Positions 1-6,898 are shown, numbered from the stretch's first letter. The stretch: 14,348 bases of DNA from Actinomycetes bacterium (GCA_023418375.1 JAEZZV010000168.1:1-14348); one strand, 5' to 3'. The notes: generated by a model not told the origin, from the letters alone. Made by a program: numbers and translations.

Positions 1-298
1 CCCGGGCGTCGTGCGCGGCCACCGCCGTCTCGAGCCGCTCGCGGAGCAGGGCGGCGCAGCGGCGGTCGTCATCGTCGGTCACGCGGGCGCCGGGCAGGGC
101 GGCCAGCACCGCGCGCGCCGCGTCCGCGCGTTCCGCCAGGCCGTCCGGGCTGAGGTCCGGCAGCCGGTCGTCGCCGGGCCGCACGCCGAGCCCCGTCGCC
201 ACCACGGGGTCGAGGTCGGCGAGCGTGTCGACCCAGGCGTCCGCCAGTGCGCGGACGGTGGGGGCGTCGGGTGCGGGGTCGGGGTGCGTGGTGCTCAT
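1..298 (-). CDS. DUF885 family protein, N-terminal part (runs off left edge)
   Basis: The start codon is the ATG read on the minus strand at 298-296; 99 codons are present and the gene continues beyond base 1. The visible protein begins MSTTHPDPAPDAPTVRALAD and continues with a segment on the pattern DTLADLDPVVATGLGV, then RLPDLSPDGLAERAD and ALLRERLETAVAAHD. This is the recognisable N-terminus of actinobacterial DUF885 proteins, which are usually more than 500 residues, so only about a fifth is here. The family is helical; its conserved histidine-rich (HExxxGHH-like) segment lies near the C-terminus and is outside the window, so no catalytic residue can be checked. No signal peptide is visible, so it is probably cytoplasmic. 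A TACGGT box lies 6 nt before the ATG with no Shine-Dalgarno, suggesting a leaderless mRNA. It is divergent from the flavoenzyme at 469. The biochemical role is unknown. Confidence 0.75.
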   Translation of the reverse strand, partial: MSTTHPDPAPDAPTVRALADAWVDTLADLDPVVATGLGVRPGDDRLPDLSPDGLAERADAARAVLAALPGARVTDDDDRRCAALLRERLETAVAAHDAR

Positions 299-304
299 CC
301 CGGC

Positions 305-310
305 ACCGTA
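305..310 (-). promoter_or_regulatory. Probable -10 box of a leaderless promoter for the DUF885 gene
   Basis: Read on the minus strand this is TACGGT, followed by 6 nt and the ATG at 298. No purine-rich Shine-Dalgarno precedes the start. The same hexamer stands before the TM2 gene at 6899. This spacing puts the transcription start at or next to the A of the start codon, as is common in actinobacteria. No clear -35 is visible. Confidence 0.55.
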
Positions 311-316
311 GCCCCG

Positions 317-344
317 CGTGCGGCCCCGGATCCCGAACCGCACG
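317..344. promoter_or_regulatory. 28-bp imperfect palindrome in the divergent DUF885/flavoenzyme promoter region
   Basis: The outer arms CGTGCGG (317-323) and CCGCACG (338-344) are perfect inverted repeats. The centre GGATCC (328-333) lies exactly on the same symmetry axis at 330.5; of the four pairs between arm and centre only one matches. The site falls where the -35 of the DUF885 promoter would be. The size and layout resemble a dimeric-repressor operator, for example TetR-like. That reading is inference, and no regulator gene is in the window. Confidence 0.4.
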
Positions 345-468
345 TGCACCACGGGACCATGGGCCCGCCGATCGGGCCCGGCCCCCTCCGGAGAATGAGG
401 AGTCCTGGGCTGCGCCGCCGGAGTGACGGTGGGCTGCCCCGTGCTCGACGACGAGAGGCGCCGCCCCG

Positions 469-2397
469 ATGGGTTCCTTCCCGCACCTGCTCGCCCCGGG
501 CATGTTCGGCCCACTGGAGCTGCCGAACCGCATCGTGATGCCGCCGATGCGCGTGCGCCTCGCCCATGCGGACGGCACGCCGAGCTCACGCGACCGCGCG
601 TTCTACGCCGCCCGCGCCCGCGGCGGCGCCGGCCTGGTCTTCGTCGGGGGCATGCTCGTCTCGACCGACCACGAGGTGCCGAGCCGGAACGCCACGCGGG
701 TGGACGACGACTCGTTCGTCCCGCACCTGCGCTACCTCACGGACGGCGTGCACGACGCCGGCGGGCGCATCGGCGCCCAGCTCACCGTGGGCGCGGGCCG
801 GGTCGGCGGCCCGGAGCCGGGGCGCGAGGCTCCGGTCTCGGCGTCGGACAACTCCTGGACCGCGAGCCCCGTGGAGACGTGCCGGGCGCTGCTGGCCGAC
901 GAGGTCCGCGCCCTCGTCAAGCGGTTCGGCGAGGCCGCCGCGCGCGCCGCGGCGGCGGGCTTCGACGCCATCGACGTCTACGCGCGCGGCGGGCACCTGG
1001 TCGACCAGTTCCTCACGCCGGTGTGGAACCGCCGCACCGACGCCTACGGCGGCAGCCTCGAGAACCGCGCCCGGTTCGCCGTCGAGCTGATCCGTGCCGC
1101 GAAGGAGGCCGCGCCCGGGCTTCCCGTGAGCGTGCGGCTGAGCCTCACCCACCACGTGCCGGGTGGCCGCGAGCTGTCGGAGTCGATCGAGGTCGCGCGC
1201 CTGCTGGTGGCCGCCGGCGCGGACGTCATCATGACCGACGACGGCGCCGCGGAGGCCATGCACTGGTCCGTCCCGCCGATGTACTTCAGCCCCGCACCGT
1301 CGCTCGGCGACGCGGCCGCGCTGCGTGCCGCCATCGGGGCGCCCGTCATGGCGACCGGCTCGCTGGGCCCCGAGATCGCCGAGAAGGCGCTCGCCGACGG
1401 TGAGATCGACTTCGCGGGGATGGGGCGCTCGCTCGTCGCCGACCCGGAGCTGCCGCGCAAGCTGGCGGCGGACGCGCTCGGCTCGGTGCGCCCGTGCGCT
1501 CGCTGCAACGTGTGCCTCGGCCACGTGCAGGGCGGGATGCCCGTCCTCTGCGCGATGAACCCGCAGGCGGGTCAGGAGACGCTGCGCGCCGTAGCGCCGG
1601 CGCCGCGGGGCAAGCGCGTCGTCGTCGTCGGGGGCGGGCCGGCGGGGCTCGAGGCGGCGCGCGTCGCCGCGTTGCGCGGGCACTCCGTCCACCTGTACGA
1701 GCGGTCGGAGCACCTCGGGGGCCTGCTGCGGCGGGCCGCCGAGCCGGACTTCAAGGCGGAGGCGCGCGCGGCGGTCGACTGGTGGGCCGGCGAGCTGCGG
1801 TCCCTGGGCGTCACGGTGCACCTGGACCGGGAGGTCAACCCGGGCTCGTCGGTGCTGCGGGACGCCGACGAGGTGGTCCTGGCCACCGGCGGTCAGCCCG
1901 TGCGCCCGCGCGGCGTGTCCGGCCTGGACCGCCCGAACGTCGTCGACGTCCTGCGGATGGACGTCGACATGGACGTCGCCGGACCGCGCGTCGTCGTCGC
2001 CGGGGGCGGCTCGTCGGGCGCCGATGCGGCGCTGCACCTGGCGACCAAGGGGTACGACGTCACCGTGCTGGAGGCGGGGAACGAGATCGGGAGCGACATC
2101 TTCGAGGTCAACCGGACCGCGCTGCTGCACGGCCTCGTCGAGGCGGGCGTCGGTGTGCTGACCGGCTGGCGCCTGGTTTCGGTCGAGGACGGCGCCGTGC
2201 TCGCCCAGGGGCCCGACGGCCCGGTCCGGCTGCCGGCGGACACCGTGGTGACCGCGTTCGGCACCCGGCCGGACACCGCGCTGTCCGGTGCGGCCTTCCG
2301 CGAGGACCCCCGGGTCCACGTGGTCGGCGACTGCGTCGAGCCGGGCGACGTCGGTGACGCCGTGCACAGCGGGTTCGAGGCGGCCGTCGCGCTCTGA
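469..2397 (+). CDS. TMADH/2,4-dienoyl-CoA-reductase-type FMN/4Fe-4S/FAD oxidoreductase
   Basis: This 642-aa protein has the two-part architecture of trimethylamine dehydrogenase and bacterial 2,4-dienoyl-CoA reductase. Residues 1 to about 340 form an Old Yellow Enzyme TIM barrel that would bind FMN, with the opening LAPGMFGPLELPNRIVMPPM and NRRTDAYGGSLENRARF after the active-site strand. Cys343, 346, 349 and 361 (C-x2-C-x2-C-x11-C) would hold a 4Fe-4S cluster; the first two gaps are TMADH-like. Residues 383 to 642 form a pyridine-nucleotide/FAD domain with GGGPAG (388-393), a second nucleotide motif GGGSSG (512-517) and the FAD-binding VGD near 619-621. The start is supported by GAGAGG at 453-458. 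The active-site motif is unusual: Tyr171 matches TMADH Tyr169, but Gly174 stands where TMADH has His172. The substrate is therefore unknown; an amine demethylation or enoate reduction is only a family-level guess. The protein should be cytoplasmic. It is monocistronic, with the next gene 102 nt away. Confidence 0.85.
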   Translation: MGSFPHLLAPGMFGPLELPNRIVMPPMRVRLAHADGTPSSRDRAFYAARARGGAGLVFVGGMLVSTDHEVPSRNATRVDDDSFVPHLRYLTDGVHDAGGRIGAQLTVGAGRVGGPEPGREAPVSASDNSWTASPVETCRALLADEVRALVKRFGEAAARAAAAGFDAIDVYARGGHLVDQFLTPVWNRRTDAYGGSLENRARFAVELIRAAKEAAPGLPVSVRLSLTHHVPGGRELSESIEVARLLVAAGADVIMTDDGAAEAMHWSVPPMYFSPAPSLGDAAALRAAIGAPVMATGSLGPEIAEKALADGEIDFAGMGRSLVADPELPRKLAADALGSVRPCARCNVCLGHVQGGMPVLCAMNPQAGQETLRAVAPAPRGKRVVVVGGGPAGLEAARVAALRGHSVHLYERSEHLGGLLRRAAEPDFKAEARAAVDWWAGELRSLGVTVHLDREVNPGSSVLRDADEVVLATGGQPVRPRGVSGLDRPNVVDVLRMDVDMDVAGPRVVVAGGGSSGADAALHLATKGYDVTVLEAGNEIGSDIFEVNRTALLHGLVEAGVGVLTGWRLVSVEDGAVLAQGPDGPVRLPADTVVTAFGTRPDTALSGAAFREDPRVHVVGDCVEPGDVGDAVHSGFEAAVAL

Positions 2398-2449
2398 CGC
2401 GGAGCGACCGCCAGGCGGAAGGTGCCGTCTCGCAGGGCGGGCGTCGCAC

Positions 2450-2455
2450 TATGCT
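2450..2455 (+). promoter_or_regulatory. Possible -10 box for the TrpB2-type gene
   Basis: TATGCT is a good TANNNT match in the 102-nt gap before the GTG at 2500. It would start transcription near 2462 and give a leader of about 38 nt carrying the AAGGA Shine-Dalgarno at 2486-2490. No -35 consensus is visible at a 17-18 bp spacing. Confidence 0.4.
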
Positions 2456-2499
2456 CGCCGCGTCATCGACCTACCCCGTGACCCCAAGGACGGCGTCCC

Positions 2500-3816
2500 G
2501 TGACCGCTGCAGCGACCCCCGCACCTGCCCCCCGTGGCACCGAGCCCCTCGGGGTGGACGTGCCGGCGACGGTCCCGACGCACTGGTACAACCTCAACGC
2601 CGACCTGCCCGAGCCGGTCCCGCCGCACCTGCACCCGGGCACGCGGGAGCCGCTCGGTCCGGAGGACCTCGCGCCCCTGTTCTCGATGGCGCTCATCGCG
2701 CAGGAGGTCTCGACCGAGCGGTATGTCGAGATCCCGCAGACCGTCCGCGAGATCTACGCGCAGTGGCGGCCGTCGCCCCTGGTCCGCGCCCACCGGCTCG
2801 AGCGGGCGATCGGCACCACGGCGCGCATCTACTACAAGTACGAGGGCGTGAGCCCGACGGGCTCCCACAAGCCGAACACGGCGGTGCCCCAGGCGTACTA
2901 CAACGCGATCGAGGGCATCACCAAGCTCACCACCGAGACCGGCGCGGGCCAGTGGGGCGCCTCGCTCGCGATGGCGTGCGCGCTCGTCGGCATCACCTGC
3001 GAGGTGTGGCAGGTCCGCGCGTCGTACGACGCCAAGCCGTACCGCCGCTACCAGATGGAGGCGTACGGCAGCGTCTGCCACCCGTCGCCGTCGGACCTCA
3101 CCGAGGCGGGCCGGGCGATGCTCGCCAAGGACCCGGAGACCACCGGTTCCCTGGGCATGGCGATCAGCGAGGCCGTCGAGGTCGCGGCGCAGGACCCGAA
3201 CGCGCACTACTCGCTCGGCTCCGTGCTCAACCACGTCATGCTGCACCAGAGCGTCATCGGCCAGGAGGTGCTCGCGCAGCTCAAGGCCGCGGGCGAGGAG
3301 CAGGCGGACGTCGTCTTCGGCTGCGCGGGCGGAGGCTCGAACCTGGGTGGGCTCTCGTTCCCGCTCATCGGGCAGAACCTGCGCGAGGGCACGACGACGC
3401 GCGTCGTCGCCTGCGAGCCGGCCGCGTGCCCGTCGCTCACCCAGGGCGAGTACCGCTACGACTTCGGCGACGTCGCGGGCCTGACCCCGCTCCTCAAGAT
3501 GCACACGCTCGGTCACGACTTCGTGCCGTCGCCCATCCACGCAGGCGGCCTGCGCTACCACGGCATGTCGCCGATGGTGTCGCACGCGGTCGAGCTCGGG
3601 CTGATGAGCGCCATCGCCATCGAGCAGGACGACACGTTCGCGGCCGGCCTGGAGTTCGCGCGGGCCGAGGGCATCGTCCCGGCGCCCGAGTCGACGCACG
3701 CCATCGCCGCGGCCTTGGACTACGTGCGGACGCAGGCGAAGGACGGCGAGGTCGTCGTCATCGGTGTCTCCGGCAACGGCGTCCTGGACCTGGTCGCGTA
3801 CGAGGCCTACCTCTGA
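2500..3816 (+). CDS. trpB2: TrpB2-type tryptophan synthase beta-like PLP enzyme
   Basis: This 438-aa protein belongs to the TrpB2 (TrpB-like, COG1350) branch of fold-type II PLP enzymes. The branch is marked by an N-terminal extension of about 80 residues (THWYNLNADLPEPVPPHLHP) and the segment YKYEGVSPTGSHKPN. Lys124 in GSHKPN would form the PLP Schiff base. Glu146 in TETGAGQWG corresponds to the catalytic glutamate of TrpB. GCAGGGSN (274-281) is the phosphate-binding loop, and SGNGVLDL near the C-terminus would contact the pyridine ring. TrpB condenses indole with L-serine; TrpB2 enzymes often work without TrpA and may salvage free indole or use another acceptor or donor. No trpA, trpC or other trp gene is nearby, which supports a standalone role. 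GTG at 2500 is the chosen start because AAGGA lies 9 nt upstream. The family assignment is firm; the substrate is not known. Confidence 0.9.
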   Translation: MTAAATPAPAPRGTEPLGVDVPATVPTHWYNLNADLPEPVPPHLHPGTREPLGPEDLAPLFSMALIAQEVSTERYVEIPQTVREIYAQWRPSPLVRAHRLERAIGTTARIYYKYEGVSPTGSHKPNTAVPQAYYNAIEGITKLTTETGAGQWGASLAMACALVGITCEVWQVRASYDAKPYRRYQMEAYGSVCHPSPSDLTEAGRAMLAKDPETTGSLGMAISEAVEVAAQDPNAHYSLGSVLNHVMLHQSVIGQEVLAQLKAAGEEQADVVFGCAGGGSNLGGLSFPLIGQNLREGTTTRVVACEPAACPSLTQGEYRYDFGDVAGLTPLLKMHTLGHDFVPSPIHAGGLRYHGMSPMVSHAVELGLMSAIAIEQDDTFAAGLEFARAEGIVPAPESTHAIAAALDYVRTQAKDGEVVVIGVSGNGVLDLVAYEAYL

Positions 3817-3873
3817 CGGTTCGCGAGCGTGGCGTCGTGACCGCCGTCCCGGGAGACGGGCGCTGACCTGCCG

Positions 3874-3879
3874 TAGCGT
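3874..3879 (+). promoter_or_regulatory. Probable -10 box of a leaderless promoter for the SDR gene
   Basis: TAGCGT is followed by 7 nt (GGCGGGC) and the ATG at 3887. There is no purine-rich ribosome binding site between box and start. This supports both the ATG start and transcription independent of the TrpB2-type gene, which ends 70 nt upstream. Confidence 0.55.
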
Positions 3880-3886
3880 GGCGGGC

Positions 3887-4876
3887 ATGGCTCTTCGCGT
3901 CCTGTTCCTCGGTGGTCCCGGCATCATCAGCTCCGCGTGCGCGGCGCTCGCGGTCGAGCGCGGCGTCGCGCTGACCGTCGTCAACCGCGGCGTGTCCGAC
4001 GTGCGCCCGCTGCCCGACGGCGCCGAGGTGCTGCACGCGGATGTCCGCGACGCGGAGTCGCTGCGCGGCGTGCTGGGCGACCGGGAGTTCGACGCGGTCG
4101 TCGACTGGGTCGCGTACACGCCGGACCAGGTCGCGGCGGACGTGGCGTTCTTCGCGGGCCGCACGGGGCAGTACGTGTTCATCAGCTCGGCGTCGGCGTA
4201 CCAGACCCCGCCCGAGCGGCTCCCGGTCACGGAGTCCACGCCGCTGCGCAACCCGCACTGGGAGTACTCGCGCAACAAGATCGCGTGCGAGGACGTGCTG
4301 GTCCGCGCGTACCGGGAGGACGGCTTCCCGATGACGATCGTGCGGCCCTCGCACACGTACGACCGCGCGTCGGTCCCCCTCGACGGGGGCTGGACGGCCG
4401 TCGAGCGCATGCGGCAGGGCAAGGAGGTCGTGGTGCACGGCGACGGCACGTCGCTGTGGACCCTCACGCACCACGAGGACTTCGCCCGCGGCTTCGTGCC
4501 GCTGCTCGGGAACCCGCGCACGCTGGGCGAGGCGATCCACATCACCGGCGACGACGTCCTCACCTGGGACCAGGTCGTGCGTGCGCTGGCGAGCGCCGCG
4601 GGGGTGGAGCCGCGCATCGTGCACGTGCCGTCGGAGGCGATCGCCGCCGCCGACCCCGGCTGGGGCGCCGGGCTGCTCGGCGACAAGGCCCACTCGATGG
4701 TCTTCGACACCACCAAGCTGCGACGGGTGGTCCCGGAGTTCACCACGACCATCCGCTTCGAGGAGGGCGCCCGCCAGATCGTGGCGTGGCACGACGCCGA
4801 CCCGGCGCGCCGGGTGGTCGACGCGCGGCTGGACGCGGTCATGGACGACCTGGTCGCCCGCTTCCGCGTCGGCTGA
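3887..4876 (+). CDS. NAD-dependent epimerase/dehydratase-like protein (atypical SDR)
   Basis: This 329-aa Rossmann-fold protein is of the extended/atypical short-chain dehydrogenase type. The nucleotide-binding turn is GGPGIIS (9-15): the third glycine of the usual GxxGxxG is serine, a variant I recall in the CSP41/RNA-binding-like branch. ADVRD (near 50) would contact the adenine ring. FISSASAY (98-105) carries the family serine, and Tyr127 with Lys131 form YxxxK (YSRNK). The C-terminal half contains the family-typical HITGDDVLTWDQV segment. Catalytic residues are intact, so an active NAD(P)H enzyme acting on a nucleotide-sugar-like or other hydroxy substrate is plausible, but the substrate is unknown. 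I chose ATG 3887 over the longer in-frame start at 3764 because the first 41 residues from there have no family character and would overlap the TrpB2-type gene. Two hairpins follow the stop codon. Confidence 0.8.
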   Translation: MALRVLFLGGPGIISSACAALAVERGVALTVVNRGVSDVRPLPDGAEVLHADVRDAESLRGVLGDREFDAVVDWVAYTPDQVAADVAFFAGRTGQYVFISSASAYQTPPERLPVTESTPLRNPHWEYSRNKIACEDVLVRAYREDGFPMTIVRPSHTYDRASVPLDGGWTAVERMRQGKEVVVHGDGTSLWTLTHHEDFARGFVPLLGNPRTLGEAIHITGDDVLTWDQVVRALASAAGVEPRIVHVPSEAIAAADPGWGAGLLGDKAHSMVFDTTKLRRVVPEFTTTIRFEEGARQIVAWHDADPARRVVDARLDAVMDDLVARFRVG

Positions 4877-4890
4877 GCGGCGGGCCGCTC
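4875..4890 (+). repeat. Small inverted repeat overlapping the SDR stop codon
   Basis: GAGCGG (4875-4880) and CCGCTC (4885-4890) form a perfect 6-bp stem with a CGGG loop. It begins inside the TGA stop and stands 5 nt before the stronger hairpin at 4896-4934. Together they form a tandem 3'-end structure. Confidence 0.4.
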
Positions 4891-4895
4891 GAGGC

Positions 4896-4934
4896 TCGGA
4901 GACTTCGCGTCGCTCTGTGACGCGAAGTCCCCGA
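4896..4934 (+). terminator. Strong hairpin downstream of the SDR gene (terminator-like, no U-tract)
   Basis: GACTTCGCGTC (4901-4911) and GACGCGAAGTC (4919-4929) are perfect 11-bp arms around a 7-nt loop. The stem extends by TCGG (4896-4899) with CCGA (4931-4934) across one A/C mismatch, giving 15 paired positions. It lies 19 nt after the stop at 4876. No T-run follows, which is usual for GC-rich actinobacterial terminators. It could also stabilise the 3' end, or protect the downstream LLM promoter region from read-through. Confidence 0.6.
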
Positions 4935-5031
4935 CCCCACGACACCAGCCGGACGGTGCGCACCGGTGATGTGCGGGCGCCGCCAACGGGTGGCGGAATA
5001 GACGGTGCAGGCCTTGTGTTCTGTCGGCAGA

Positions 5032-5052
5032 TGGTTGAAGATTGAACAACCA
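5032..5052 (+). promoter_or_regulatory. AT-rich palindromic operator-like site upstream of the LLM operon
   Basis: TGGTTG (5032-5037) and CAACCA (5047-5052) are perfect 6-bp inverted repeats. Inside them lies a second, offset near-palindrome, GTTGAAGATTGAAC (5034-5047), whose half-sites GTTGAA and TTGAAC differ from perfect symmetry at one position each plus the centre. It is an AT-rich island in very GC-rich DNA, 23 nt before the start. This resembles MarR-family operators of the GTTGAA-n2-TTCAAC kind. Regulator identity is inference; none is encoded in the window. Confidence 0.45.
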
Positions 5053-5074
5053 CGGGACAGCGGGAGCACTCATG

Positions 5075-6223
5075 ATGCAGTTCGGCGTCTTCACGGTCAG
5101 CGACATCACGCGCGACCCGACCACGGGGCGCATCCCCACGGAGCACGAGCGCATCCGCGCAATCGTCGAGATCGCCAAGAAGGTCGAGGAGGTCGGGCTC
5201 GACGTCTTCGCGCTGGGGGAGCACCACAACCCGCCGTTCTTCTCGTCCTCGCCGACGACGACGCTCGCCTACATCGCCGCGCAGACGCAGCGCATCATCC
5301 TGTCCACGGCCACGACGCTCATCACCACGAACGACCCGGTGAAGATCGCCGAGGACTACGCGATGCTCCAGCACCTCGCCGACGGCCGGAACGACCTCAT
5401 GCTCGGCCGCGGCAACACCGGCCCGGTCTACCCGTGGTTCGGGCAGGACATCCGTAACGGCCTCGGGCTCGCGATCGAGAACTACGCGCTGCTGCACCGG
5501 CTGTGGCGCGAGGACGTCGTCGACTGGGCGGGCAAGTTCCGCACGCCGCTGCAGTCGTTCACCTCGACCCCGCGCCCGCTCGACGGCGTCCCGCCCTTCG
5601 TGTGGCACGGCTCGATCCGCACCCCGCAGATCGCCGAGCAGGCCGCCTTCTACGGCGACGGGTTCTTCCACAACAACATCTTCTGGAACATCGAGCACAC
5701 CCAGGCGATGGTCCGGCTGTACCGCGAGCGGTTCGAGCACTACGGCCACGGCAGCGCCGACCAGGCGATCGTCGGCCTCGGCGGGCAGGTGTTCATGCGC
5801 CCGAACAGCCAGGACGCGGTGCGCGAGTTCCGGCCCTACTTCGACGTCGCCCCCGTCTACGGCCACGGCCCGTCGCTGGAGGAGTTCACCGAGCTCACGC
5901 CCCTGACGGTCGGCAGCCCGCAGCAGGTCATCGACCGGTACGCCGGCATGCGCGACGCCGTGGGCGACTACCAGCGCCAGCTCTTCCTCATCGACCACGC
6001 GGGCCTGCCGCTGGAGACGGTGCTCGAGCAGATCGAGATCCTGGGCACCGAGGTCGTCCCCGTGCTGCGCCGCGAGCTCGCGGTCGGCCGTCCGGAGCAC
6101 GTGCCCGACGCCCCGACGCACGCCTCGCTCGTCGCGGCGGCCGGCGGCCCGCAGGACTCCACGGTCTACGCGGACGCCGACGGCGTCACCGGCCGCTCCC
6201 CGAAGGTCGAGGCCAACGCATGA
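5075..6223 (+). CDS. Luciferase-like FMN-dependent monooxygenase, CE1758 family
   Basis: This 382-aa bacterial luciferase-like (LLM) TIM-barrel flavoprotein would use reduced FMN and oxygen to oxidise an unknown organic substrate in the cytoplasm. It opens MQFGVFTVSDITRDPTTGR. Family features include FALGEHH (46-51) near the flavin site, STATTLITTNDPVKIAEDYAML (78-98) and GRGNTGPVYPWFG (111-123); WHGSIRTPQIAEQAAFYGDGFF follows in the second half. The length is normal for the CE1758-type branch, which is defined by pairing with a CE1759-type FMN reductase. That partner follows here with ATGA stop/start overlap. Two adjacent ATGs exist at 5072 and 5075; I prefer 5075 because GGGAG at 5062-5066 is then 8 nt away and the protein starts with the usual MQFG. 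A palindromic site upstream suggests repression by a small-molecule-responsive regulator. Confidence 0.87.
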   Translation: MQFGVFTVSDITRDPTTGRIPTEHERIRAIVEIAKKVEEVGLDVFALGEHHNPPFFSSSPTTTLAYIAAQTQRIILSTATTLITTNDPVKIAEDYAMLQHLADGRNDLMLGRGNTGPVYPWFGQDIRNGLGLAIENYALLHRLWREDVVDWAGKFRTPLQSFTSTPRPLDGVPPFVWHGSIRTPQIAEQAAFYGDGFFHNNIFWNIEHTQAMVRLYRERFEHYGHGSADQAIVGLGGQVFMRPNSQDAVREFRPYFDVAPVYGHGPSLEEFTELTPLTVGSPQQVIDRYAGMRDAVGDYQRQLFLIDHAGLPLETVLEQIEILGTEVVPVLRRELAVGRPEHVPDAPTHASLVAAAGGPQDSTVYADADGVTGRSPKVEANA

Positions 6224-6861
6224 CGGCCGGGCGCGAGCTGACGATCGCCGTCGTCAGCGCCGGGGTCAGCGAGCCGTCGTCGACGCGACTGCTCGCCGAC
6301 CGGCTCGGCGCGGCCGCTGTCGGTGCGCTCGCCGCCCGGGGGGTCGCGGCGCGGGTGGCCGTCGTCGACGTGCGGCTGCTCGCCCAGGACCTGACGACCA
6401 TGCTGCTCACCGGCGTCGCGTCGCCCGCGCTGAGCGAGGCGCTGCGCACGGTCACTCACGCCGACGGCGTGGTCGCCGTGTCGCCGATCTACTCCGGCTC
6501 GTACAACGGCCTGTTCAAGACGTTCTTCGACGTCGTCGAGAAGGACGCGCTCGCGGACATGCCCGTGCTCCTGGGCGCGACGGCGGGCACAGCGCGGCAC
6601 TCGCTCGCGATCGAGCACGCGCTGCGGCCGCTGTTCGCCTACCTCGGCGCCGTCGTCGCGCCGACGGGCGTCTTCGCCGCGACCGACGACTTCGGCCACA
6701 GCGACGGCGTCCGCCCGGACGACGACGTCGCTCCCCTGGCGGACCGCGTCACGCAGGGCGCGGCCGAGCTCGCGCGGCTGGTCGTGGCGAGCGAGCGCCG
6801 GCCTCCCGTGGACCCCTTCGCGCTGACGGAGAGCTTCGAGGACCTGCTGCGCGGTCAGTGA
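6220..6861 (+). CDS. LLM-partnered FMN reductase, CE1759 family
   Basis: This 213-aa flavodoxin-like NAD(P)H:FMN reductase has SAGVSEPSSTRLLADRL (13-29) as the FMN phosphate loop and SPIYSGSYNGLFKTFFD (88-104), the classic FMN reductase SPxYxGS segment. GATAGTARHSLAIEHALRPLF (119-139) matches the CE1759-type signature. It would reduce free FMN for the LLM enzyme encoded directly upstream. Its ATG overlaps the TGA stop of that gene (ATGA, 6220-6223), so translational coupling is likely and the start is secure. The C-terminus contains PFALTESFEDLLRGQ. The pair forms a two-gene operon; the next gene starts 37 nt later and appears to have its own promoter. Confidence 0.9.
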   Translation: MTAGRELTIAVVSAGVSEPSSTRLLADRLGAAAVGALAARGVAARVAVVDVRLLAQDLTTMLLTGVASPALSEALRTVTHADGVVAVSPIYSGSYNGLFKTFFDVVEKDALADMPVLLGATAGTARHSLAIEHALRPLFAYLGAVVAPTGVFAATDDFGHSDGVRPDDDVAPLADRVTQGAAELARLVVASERRPPVDPFALTESFEDLLRGQ

Positions 6862-6884
6862 GCACCGGCGTCCGCGAGGAGGAC

Positions 6885-6890
6885 TACGGT
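6885..6890 (+). promoter_or_regulatory. Probable -10 box of a leaderless promoter for the TM2 gene
   Basis: TACGGT is followed by 8 nt (GCTGGTCC) and the ATG at 6899. A GAGGAGG run at 6876-6882 looks like a Shine-Dalgarno but ends 16 nt before the start, which is too far. The hexamer is identical to the one before the DUF885 gene. Confidence 0.5.
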
Positions 6891-6898
6891 GCTGGTCC

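Noticed and set aside
361..379. Two GGGCCC hexamers flanking a 7-nt spacer
   Set aside because: Each hexamer is itself palindromic and common in GC-rich DNA; they have no fixed relation to a promoter element.
586..2367. 593-codon minus-strand open frame opposite the OYE-like gene
   Set aside because: It lacks any domain pattern, while the plus frame has a full set of FMN, 4Fe-4S and FAD motifs.
3764..3886. Longer N-terminus for the SDR gene
   Set aside because: The extra 41 residues have no family character, would overlap the TrpB2-type gene by 53 nt, and the -10 box TAGCGT lies just before the inner ATG.
4955..4968. GGTGCGCACC and CACCGGTG palindromes before the LLM operon
   Set aside because: Short GC palindromes are expected by chance at this base composition, and they are far from the likely promoter core.
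2449..5229. Very long minus-strand open frame (926 codons) opposite the TrpB2, SDR and LLM genes
   Set aside because: It is Arg/Ala/Pro/Ser-rich low-complexity sequence without domains, antisense to three well-recognised genes. Such frames arise from G/C third positions in GC-rich DNA.
3758..6121. 787-codon minus-strand open frame
   Set aside because: It is antisense to the SDR and LLM genes, dominated by Arg, Val, Ala, Asp and Gly, with no motif or ribosome binding site.
6876..6882. GAGGAGG as the Shine-Dalgarno of the TM2 gene
   Set aside because: It ends 16 nt before the ATG, too far for ribosome binding. The leaderless reading explains the start better.
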